Below, one piece after another: positions 55,740 to 64,000 of a stretch of 64,000 bases of DNA (position 1 is its first letter; each line of letters starts with the position of its first letter). Location of the stretch: contig OX457074.1 of the NCBI GenBank assembly GCA_949752795.1, positions 30,799,980-30,863,979 on the forward strand, read 5' to 3'. The stretch is from Hyperoodon ampullatus. Its lineage: Eukaryota > Chordata > Mammalia > Artiodactyla > Ziphiidae. A program made the position numbers and the translations under genes. A model generated the notes under the pieces. It did no database searches. It was not told where the DNA came from and worked only from the letters and a program-made list of their open reading frames with translations.

Positions 55740-57800
55740 AAAGCTTTCTGTGGGGGGCAGTGGTTCAGGCTAAATCAGGGCAGCCTGATACCTGCGTTTA
55801 TTTAAAACAAGATGACTCTTCACCTGTTTGCATGACCCAGTAACACATTTCTATCTTCGTCCCTTTCAACAGAAGCACTTTTGTTAGAATCCTGGCCTTC
55901 AGAGTCACCTAGCTCAGCGACTTTCAGACTGGGGTCCCAAGGATCCCCTGGGTGCTGGGGGCACCTCAAGGGGTGGGGGTCCGAGAGCCAGAGGCTTCTC
56001 AGCCTCTCTTCTTCAGCAGAGTGACTCCCCTCTCACCCATTTTATGAACTGGGCTTCCAGCCAATGTTTTATTGGAAGAACGGGTTCTGGTGCTAAAAAC
56101 CAGAGTTGGATGGCCCCCACCCCTGTCTTCCTTTGTGAAGCAACGTGGTTAAGAGTCCAAATTTGGGTGGATTTCAGCCCTGCAACTTGTGACTTCAGGG
56201 GCCTCTGGATCTCAGTTTTCTCATCTGTAAAGTGGGTGACAGCTGCAATTCCCACCTTAGTGGGGCTTTTGTGAGGACTAGATAGCAGATTCTGTGATAG
56301 GCAAGAGCGTACACCTGTTTTAAATTTCTAAATTAAAAAAATGACAAAAGTGACCCATCTTCTTCAAAACACTCAAATAGAATACTACAAAAGAACCCAA
56401 AACTACCTAGAAAATTCCCAGCCGCACTCCTAAGAGGAAGTACAGTTAACACAGCTTACTGTACATTCTTCTAGACTGTGTTCTATGCACTTGCAAATTT
56501 ATAATAGTCATGTTTAGAAATGCTTTGCACCAACATGGAATTTCACTGTACATCCTGCCTTGCACTTTGCTTTTTTCACTTAGTCACCCACCGGGGGCGA
56601 GTTTCCTCGCCAGGACCCGGAGCTGGACCACGTTCTTCCCAGTGGCTGTCAGGTACCCACCTCGGGAAAGCGCATCATTGTTAGCCAACCCCCAGTTGAA
56701 GGACATTAGGTGCTTTGCAAGTTGTTGCTCACAAACAATGCTGAGTGTTCCTATTTATGCATGTTTCTTTGGCTTCTTGTGCTGCAGGAGAAGCTCATAG
56801 AGTTCATTGGTTTTTTTGATTATTCGTGATGCTGTGCATGTGTCCCCGGGTTTCCTGACCATTTGTAGCTGTTTCTACTGTAAACTGCCTGGTTGCATCT
56901 TTTGTTCTAAATGAAGAAACTGAGGCTCAGAGAGTCTGGCAATTCGTCCACGTTTATAAAACCTATCTCTCTCCACCACGCTTAGTGCTGTCCGTCGTGT
57001 TCGTAGCTCAGCCTCTGTTCGCTTCTCTTTTGATAAAATCGCACCTGTTTTAGGTCAGACTCCCACAGACACAGATGCTGAGTCAAAGATTCAAGGCCCT
57101 CGGGAGAAACCTGCCGGGGAGTGAGAGACCAGGGTGGGGTTTTAGGGGAAGCCCTGCAGCAACAGGGGATCACGCCTCCCCCGTCTGTCCTGCCCTGCCC
57201 GAGGCCAGGGAGCCCGGCGTCACTCTTCCCTCCCCAATGGGTCACACAGCCAGGGGCTGCCTTGGGAAGGGGCTCAGAGTGTGTGGCCCCAGGGAGGTCT
57301 GGGAAGGGCATGCCCGTCTCAGCCCAGCTCAGTTTGCTGGGGCCTCAGGAGGGAGCCCTGCAGGGCTTAAGCCGTTAGCATGTTCTACCCCAACGCTCAC
57401 CCCCAAATGACTGATTTATGGTTGGGCCCACAGTACAATTTCTGCCAGTGGGAGTCGCCTGGGATGTGTCTGGAGAGAGAAGAACAGGATCCGGGTGCGA
57501 CCTCTCTGTCCACTAGTGAACACGCTGCAGGCGGAGGGGCGGCACTGCTGGGTCCTGGAGAGTGTGAACAGCCCACCCAGCGGGGCGACGCCGAGCTGTG
57601 TGCACGACTCACACCCCCGACGGTGGCTGAGCAGCCCTGTCGTTCTGAATCTTCGAGGAACCACGGTGTCGTCAGATCTCTTGCTTGGGCCAAGGTGGTG
57701 GGTATAAGAAGGTGCTCCGTCTGGTCTCCGTTCGCTTCTCCCTGATGAATGTGTTTCTTCACCCCTCGTGTTCCCAAGAAGTTGTTTCCCCTGATTTCTC
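55740..57800. other. Intergenic unique region with MIR traces
   Basis: A reversed MIR-like order lies at 56,140-56,290 (CTCAGTTTTCTCATCTGTAA) and another trace at 56,900-56,990 (GAAACTGAGGCTCAGAGAGT). No exon is supported. Confidence 0.45.
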
Positions 57801-57818
57801 TCCCACTGTCCTTTCTTT

Positions 57819-57965
57819 CTTTTTTTTTTTAAATTTAATTTAATTTTGGTTTTGGCCGCACTGCACGTGCAGCATGTGGGATCTTAGTTCCCTGACCAGG
57901 GATGGAACCTGTGCCCCCTGCAGTGGAAGTCCGGAGTCTTAACCACTGGACCACCAGGGCAGTCC
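57819..57965 (-). mobile_element. Short tRNA-derived SINE
   Basis: The plus strand shows a poly(T) tail, GCAGCATGTGGGATCTTAGT and reversed box-B-like CAGGGATGGAACC, ending CACCAGGGCAGTCC. Target duplication CCACTGTCCTTTCTT at 57,804 and 57,967. Confidence 0.92.
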
Positions 57966-57984
57966 CTCCACTGTCCTTTCTTAG

Positions 57985-58115
57985 GGAGGCACCAGCACTT
58001 GTTCTGGTTTAAGCTCCTCTTTCCGTCTGGAATGCCCTGAAAACTTCCTCCCACCTTCCAGACCTGTCACAATGGCCCCTCCTCCAAGAAGCCTTCCTTC
58101 ATTCCCCGTGAGGGA
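57985..58115 (-). mobile_element. L2-like remnant
   Basis: TTTCCGTCTGGAATGCCCTG then CCTCCTCCAAGAAGCCTTCC is the reversed L2 3'-end order. Confidence 0.6.
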
Positions 58116-59220
58116 CAACCTCTCCTCCTCAGTCACCCTTCGCACTCGGTGGTACACGCGGGGCACTCGAGGTCCTGGCCGTGTTTCCCACCACTGGCAC
58201 TCCAAGGTCCTGGGGGACCAGGCCCAAGCCGTCTTTTCTCTCCTTCCCACCCCGCCTTGTCGACCAGGTGGCTTCTCACACAACAGGCCCCGAATGGGTT
58301 GTTTTCCTCTCTCCCACTTTGGGTTTATGCGGCCCTGCCGGTGACAAGGGGCAACACCTGGGTTAGGCGATCAGGAGGAATCAGCTGCCTAAGTGAGGCC
58401 CGGAGCTTCCGAGGCCTCCAAAAGGACAGAGCAGCCGACTGTCTACATTTCCCAGGCTTGCTGTAAGGACACATGGAAAAGCACATCCAGGGGTCTGTCC
58501 CAGGAGCATCCCCATGGGAGGACTATCTCATTTCCTCTCCAAGCCCCCGCTCATCACCTCCAAGCACCGGCTCCGACTCAGCTGGCGTTTATCTGCCTGT
58601 GAAAAGCCAGGAATTATGAGGAGGCGGTGAGGGCTGTGCCTCAGCCACTTAAGCTGGTTCTACCACCGGACACATCTGTCCTGGCCATGGGCGCAGGCGC
58701 ATGGGCCAGAGGTGCAGAGGGAGAGACGGCCCGGAGTAAACCTTGGGCTGCACTGAGACTTTCACGCTCCCCGTGAACCGGCAAAGCAAGGTGGGCTGAT
58801 GGACACAGCTCCCGGGAGGCCCAGCACATGGGAACTCGGGGTGCTGTCTGCGGGGAGCACGTCCGTCCTCAGCCTGCCTCCTGGCCCTGTGGACTCTCAA
58901 GCAGTAATGGAAGGCAGGCATAAATCCCCTCCCCCGTACTTGCTCTGTAAGAAAAGGGGCCTCCAGGGAGCTCACAGTTTAGACAGAGAAAACTGCATAT
59001 ATGTAGGAAAATAAAGGCATGTGAAAACTAGCCACCTTCTCTACTCTAACTGTTTAAAAGGGCCGGGCTTAGCTGAGAGCTTCACAGAAAGATGAACAGT
59101 TGACCACCAAAGTGATTCCAAAAGGAATTCCTTTATTAACGTGGATCTGTTCCTGCTTTCCTCTGAGCCCCACAGGACTACCTCTTGGCCTTCTAGGGGA
59201 GAAGAGAACGCATCCTGAGA
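58116..59220. other. Intergenic unique region
   Basis: No exon, RNA gene or clear repeat recognised. Confidence 0.4.
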
Positions 59221-59224
59221 AGGG

Positions 59225-59758
59225 GTGGTCTTATAGTTTCAGCGTACAGGTCTCTCACCTCCTTGGTTAAATTTATTCCTAGATATTTTATTCTTTTGAT
59301 GCAATTGCTGATGAGATTGTTTTCTTCATTTCTCTTTCTCTTAGTTCATTATTGGTATATAGAAATGCAGATTTTTGTATATTGATTTTGAATCCTGCAA
59401 CTTTACCGAATTCATTGATGAGTTCTACTAGTTTTTTGTGGCATCTTTAGGATTTTCTATATACTATATCTTGTCATCTGCAAAGAGTGACAGTTTTACT
59501 TCTTCCTTTCTGATTTGGATGGTTTTTATTTCATTTTCTTGCCTAATTACTCTAGGTAGAACTTCCAACACTATGTTGTATAAAAGTGGAGAGAGTGGAC
59601 ATCCTTGTCTTGTTCCTGATCTTAAAGGAAAAGCTTTCAGCTTTTCACCATTGAATATGACGTTAGCTGTGGGCTTGTCATATATGGCCTTTATTATGTT
59701 GAGGTACATTCCCTCTGTATCCACTCTGTTGAAAGTTTTTTTCATAAATGTATGTTGA
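59225..59758 (-). mobile_element. LINE-1 ORF2 fragment (reverse transcriptase), antisense
   Basis: The minus-strand frame 59,745-59,464 reads [20 protein letters not shown] and [20 protein letters not shown], then LSLFADDKI. This includes the FADD catalytic motif of L1 reverse transcriptase. The fragment is truncated at both ends. Confidence 0.9.
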
Positions 59759-59762
59759 AGGG

Positions 59763-60095
59763 AAGGAAATTCTCACACAGGCCACAACATGGATGAATCT
59801 AAAGGACATTATGCTCAGTGAAATGCAGAAGGACAAATACTGTGTGATTCCACTTAAGTGAGGTCCCTGGAGTCGTCACATTCATAGAAACAGAAAGTAG
59901 AAGGGTGGGGGGGGCAGGGGTGGGGGGGCGCTGGAGTTTAATGGGGACAGTTTCAGTTTGGGAAGATGAAAGTTTTCTGTCCATGATGGTAGTGATTGTT
60001 GCATTACAATGTGAATGCATTTAATTCCACTGAACTGTTCACTCAGAAATGGTTCAGATGTTAAGTTTTATGTAAGTTTTACCACAATTAAAAAT
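59763..60095 (+). mobile_element. LINE-1 3' end, sense, abutting inverted fragment
   Basis: CACAACATGGATGAATCTAA, CATTATGCTCAGTGAAATGC and ACCACAATTAAAAA follow the L1 ORF2 end and 3' UTR. A G-rich run at 59,907-59,932 lies within it. Confidence 0.75.
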
Positions 60096-60109
60096 TAAAT
60101 CAAGTTTTT

Positions 60110-62115
60110 GAAATTAGCCAGGTATTTCTAAATGCCACATTGTTTTGGTGCTGCTTTATGTGGAGTGTTTGATACAACACAAAAACACAATTAGAAAAGA
60201 AGATTAATCTTGCTGACATTTAATTGGGCTCAAGGAAGAAGCTTGGGTCTTTCAGTCTTGTCCAAAGTGCCTTGGTCCTCCTGCTGGCATGATGCCCTAA
60301 TTGCAAGCAAGGCACTAGGGTTCCTTCTAATGCCCAGGCAGCCCTGATGGGAATTTGGTGGGAATGGACAAGTAGCTCACGGCACGTGTCTGACGCAAGG
60401 CTGCTGGCTTGTTGGCTGGCATCGCTGACCGGGTGTGAGAGGTGAGGGATTCTTTGCTTTCAGCACAATCCCCCGCGAAAAGGGACTAGCCCGGCTTGCT
60501 CTGCTTCTGGAAGGACCAGGAAAATCTGCTCCCCACAGATTTTTGGTAGCTATATAGTCTCTTTGGCTTCTGTCTAGAGGAGCAAAATAAACAGAAGCTT
60601 GGGGAAAACAAACACAAAAACAGGGCGGGGCATGTGCTGACCTGGTCACTTGATTCACTGCTCGGCAGGAGACTGGCACCAGAACCTTTGTCCTGCACTT
60701 TCCTCCCCAGCCCTGAAATCACAAACAACCCTTTGGCCGGGCTTCTAACGAGCTTCTGGTGAGCACAGCCCATGCTTCTGACACAGAAAACACAATTAGA
60801 CGTGCACAGGTGCCCATGAAATGCCCAGCTAGGTGCCCGGCACTTGGCTCCCTGAAAACTCCACCCTGGGCTTTCTCAGGAAAAAGCCCAGGCACCTGGG
60901 CCCATGAGGGTGGTGGAAGCTAATAGCAGGGAGAGAACATCATGTTTTGGTTTCGAGCCCTGGGCCTGGGCCAGGGCCAGACCACCAGGGCAGCGAGAGA
61001 GAAAACAGGGTGTGCGTGGATGTTTCAGGGCCAAAGAACCGGGTGAAACATGACGACGGTGGGACACAGGGGCCACTTTGGGAAAGTGACCCACTCTGGG
61101 GCCTCGGTCTTGTCACCTGGAACACGAGGATGATGATAGACACTACCTCTCCCGGCCTGGTGACTGAATGGGATACTGCCGGTAAAACATTTGGCCCAGC
61201 GCCCGGCCTGTAGTTAAGACTCACTCAACACTGGCTGTTATTAAAAGAACAAGCTTCAAGCGTTTTGGTTCATTTAAGAAGCCATTTTTAGATGTTGACT
61301 TGTAATGCCCATGCAGAAGCTGGCCGTGAAAACAGGAAACACAGCCTCTGAGGGCAGCTGGGACTTGAGATCCGTCCCGGGTGGGACCAGCTTGATGTGG
61401 AGCATTTGGTTGCAAACCAGGAGGCAAACTGTGGTCTGTTCACTCCTTCTCATTTTTGTCGGCTTCTTTCCTTGGGTGGCGGAGGAGGGGTTCTTTGGGG
61501 GCTGCAGAGGGTACTGTGGGGATCCTTGGTCCCTGAAAGGCTGTAATAAAGACGTGAAATCTGCTGCATTTGCCTGCTTTTGCTGCAAAACCCACTATCT
61601 TCTAGTTGTGATGATGGAATTCCACCTCACATGAACATACGCAAAAGTGAACAAGCAAGCCCAGTGAAAGGAACAGAGATGCATCTCACCAGCTTCAGTC
61701 ACAGCTGGATCCAGGTGCTCCAGTCTCCTCTCCTTTTCCTCTTCATTCTCTGGTAGCTTCGAGCTACACTGTAAGCCTCGCTTATGATGGCGGATTCCAC
61801 GTACCGGACTTCACGGAGGGATTCCCATGGCCTTGCTCGGTCACCTGCCCTCTCCTTGGACCAATAACTCTGGGCAGGGGAATGGGCTCCACAGCTGGCC
61901 AGACCTGAGTCCCATGCTCGCCCCAGCAGCCAGAGGATGGCGTGGCTGGCAAGCCCACAGGCCCCATGTGGGACAGATGTGATTGCAGCAGGCACACGGT
62001 CTGCACCCTCGAGACTCGGCAGGGGAGAGTGTGTGTGCACTGCAGGCACGCCCTTCCCCCACTGTGCTCAGCAGGGCTGCTCTGGAGCTCTCCGAAGGGT
62101 CTGCCTGCTTCCTGG
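60110..62115. other. Intergenic unique region
   Basis: No exon. A reversed MIR-like order is at 61,075-61,220. The rest is unique by eye. Confidence 0.4.
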
Positions 62116-62119
62116 CAAT

Positions 62120-62580
62120 CCAAGGTGGAAAAGTTCCTCACTGTTCTTGAATCAAACCATGTGAGTGAGGACTAAGTGCCCCCGAGACAGCGCACGGAAC
62201 CCTCCAGCCTGCCCGTTGGAACCAATAAGACATGGTAGAAACGACCCCAAAGCTGGACCCCGAAGACGTCATGGCTTCTGCCTTGCTCTCCTTGGATTGT
62301 TCTCTGGGGAGGCAGCTGGGTGGTGGGACATGCAGGCCCTGCCCACAGCCACATGAGGAGCACCGTGGAGGCACCCCCACCCCCACCCCCGCCAGCCGAG
62401 CCCCAGAGGAGGCAGCCCCGGCCGACACCCTGACGGCAACCTCGTGAGACCAAGCAGAACCACCAGCTAAGCCTCCTGACTTGCTGACTCACAGACACTG
62501 TGGGAGATGATAAAAGTCCATTGTTCTTTCAAGGCATGAAGTCTGGGGGTGTTTGTTACACAGCTGTAGGTAACTGATGC
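62120..62580 (+). mobile_element. MaLR-type LTR remnant
   Basis: GCCCCGGCCGACACCCTGAC, GGCAACCTCGTGAGACCAAG, AACCACCAGCTAAGCC, then GTTTGTTACACAGCTGTAGG and TAACTGATGCAG follow an MLT1-like LTR 3' order. Solo, non-coding. Confidence 0.6.
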
Positions 62581-62773
62581 AGGCAGGCATGGCCTCCGAC
62601 TTCCAGGGACAGAGTCACTTGGAAAGTTTCCTCGGATCATTTTCAAAGCACTTCTCAGTGACTCTCTTAGTGATTGTTACAAAACTGAACATTCACAAGT
62701 GGAATCACGCTGAGAACACAGGGTGCTCCTACGGTCTCCACACTGAGTTTGCTGATTTAAAAGCCACGTTCAG

Positions 62774-63108
62774 GGACTTTCCTGGTGGCACAGTGGTTGG
62801 GAATCCGCCTGCCAATGCAGGGGACACAGGTTCAAGCCCTGGTCCAGGAAGATCCCACATGCTGCAGAACAACTCAGCCTGTGCACCACAACTACTGAGC
62901 CTGCGCTCTAGAGCTCGCGTGCCACAACTACTGAAGCCCACGTGCCACAACTACTGAAGCCTGCACACCTAGAGCCCATGCTCCCCAACAAGAGAAACCA
63001 CTGCAGTGAGAAGCCCGCACGCCGCAGAGTAGCCCCCACTCGCTGCAACTAGAGAAAGCCCGCGCGCAGCAACAATGAAGACCCAATGCAGCCAAAAAAA
63101 ACCCAAAA
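62774..63108 (+). mobile_element. CHR-type SINE, long form
   Basis: Head GGACTTTCCTGGTGGCACAG, CACAACTACTGAGCC units, CAACTAGAGAAAGCCCGCGC and AATGAAGACCCAATGCAGCC. CCA(C/T)GTTCA duplication at about 62,763 and 63,110. Confidence 0.93.
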
Positions 63109-63143
63109 ACCATGTTCACCGTTGGTTTTGCCTCCCGAGCAAG

Positions 63144-63314
63144 ATGGGGAAGGAGGCGAGGTTTGGACAGAAAGGATGCCTTCGTGTTATCAAGGGCAAG
63201 TTTGGCAACTATGGCGACCGCAGAACAGATATGAAATCTGCTGGGGACGAGCAGATCCTCAACGCGACCGAGTCCTCCCAGCGGCCCTTCCGGCTGAAGC
63301 ATCGCCACTCCTAG
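63144..63314 (+). CDS. Unrecognised 56-codon basic ORF, possibly a retrocopy fragment
   Basis: The ATG at 63,144 follows CCGAGCAAG and encodes a Lys/Arg/His-rich peptide starting MGKEARFGQKGCLRVIKGKF and ending LKHRHS. I do not recognise the family. It may be a chance frame or a fragment of a processed copy. There are no splice sites or poly(A) tract I can tie to it. Confidence 0.15.
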   Translation: MGKEARFGQKGCLRVIKGKFGNYGDRRTDMKSAGDEQILNATESSQRPFRLKHRHS

Positions 63315-63319
63315 CAAGC

Positions 63320-64000
63320 GAGCTGGGACTCGAGGAAGGCCCGCTGTCGGCAGGAAGTGGAACCCAAGCAGGCTCCCCGACGATGGCTCAGACCCCCCCA
63401 CCTCCTGCCTGGTCCCCCCCGCCTGGCTTTCCAAGACTTGTGGTCACCTGCCCAAGCTGCTTTTCCAAGTGAGTCCCCCTCACCCTCCCAAATACCTGCC
63501 ACCACCGAGGAGCCCAGGGCCTGCTGAGGGCCGTGTGCGGGCACGTTCCCGATCCTGGGTGTCCTTTTCTTCCCCCTATGGTCCAGACATTCCTGTCCAC
63601 CATGAATGCTGCCGGGAAACTCTCCAAAGTGCTCTATCTCCCTTCTCTCCCAATTGCTGAACCCCAATCTTTGAAAGAGATGCCATACTATTTAGTAGTT
63701 GTTCAGCATACCAGCCAGGACCCTGCAAGACAGAAACCCCAGCTCACACAGGCTCTCATGGCCGCTGGCTCAGGGCTCCAGCTGTGTCCTCCAGAATCTG
63801 GCCACGAGCAGGGCAGCCCCCAGGGCCCAGTGGGTGGGGAAACGCACTTTCCCAGAGAAAACAGAGCTTCAGGGAGACTCATTTGAAAACAGTAGCAGTC
63901 CACTTCCATCCCCACACCCTCATTCCGTCTCTGCTAGCACACCTTATCTGATGGGGAGCTCATCACTTCCAGAAGTAATTCCTTCTGCGGACTTGTTCTC
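63320..64000. other. Intergenic unique region at right edge
   Basis: No recognisable exon or repeat. Confidence 0.35.

Overview
This is a vertebrate nuclear genomic window, almost certainly from a cetacean and probably a toothed whale. It holds about 21 copies of tRNA-derived CHR-type SINEs with the typical even-toed ungulate/whale head and 3' part. About eight of them share a short form of about 200 bp that fits the cetacean-deletion subfamilies. Genes are split into exons with consensus splice sites, and LINE-1, MIR, L2 and MaLR-type LTR remnants fill the rest. The gene order matches mammalian 17p11.2-like synteny (COPS3, then NT5M).

Layout: (1) 1-19,545, minus strand: COPS3, COP9 signalosome subunit 3. 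Exons 1-8 (codons 1-312 of an expected 423) are present with intact reading frame and splice sites. The last 111 or so codons lie beyond the left edge. A minisatellite sits in intron 7. (2) 19,200-22,600: a head-to-head intergenic interval of about 3 kb with a CpG-rich promoter at each end. (3) 22,617-38,239, plus strand: NT5M, mitochondrial 5'(3')-deoxyribonucleotidase, five exons, 228 codons, complete, with a poly(A) signal at 38,699. Intron 2 carries a LINE-1 split by a SINE and by an antisense processed copy of NIFK whose reading frame is still open. (4) 38,725-64,000: intergenic sequence with no supportable protein-coding gene, made of old LINE-1/HAL1-like, MIR, L2, LTR and CHR elements, simple repeats and unique GC-rich DNA.

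The two genes are neighbours, not an operon. COPS3 acts in the nuclear/cytoplasmic signalosome that removes NEDD8 from cullins. NT5M acts in the mitochondrial matrix on dUMP/dTMP. I see no previously undescribed multi-gene system. The most unusual items are the open NIFK retrocopy with an altered C-terminus, the CACGTG/GCGCATGC-rich minisatellite, an upstream ORF overlapping the NT5M start codon in an ATGA arrangement, a GC 5' splice site in NT5M, and two local duplications. Exon coordinates come from reading frames and splice sites compared with remembered mammalian orthologues; no alignment was run.
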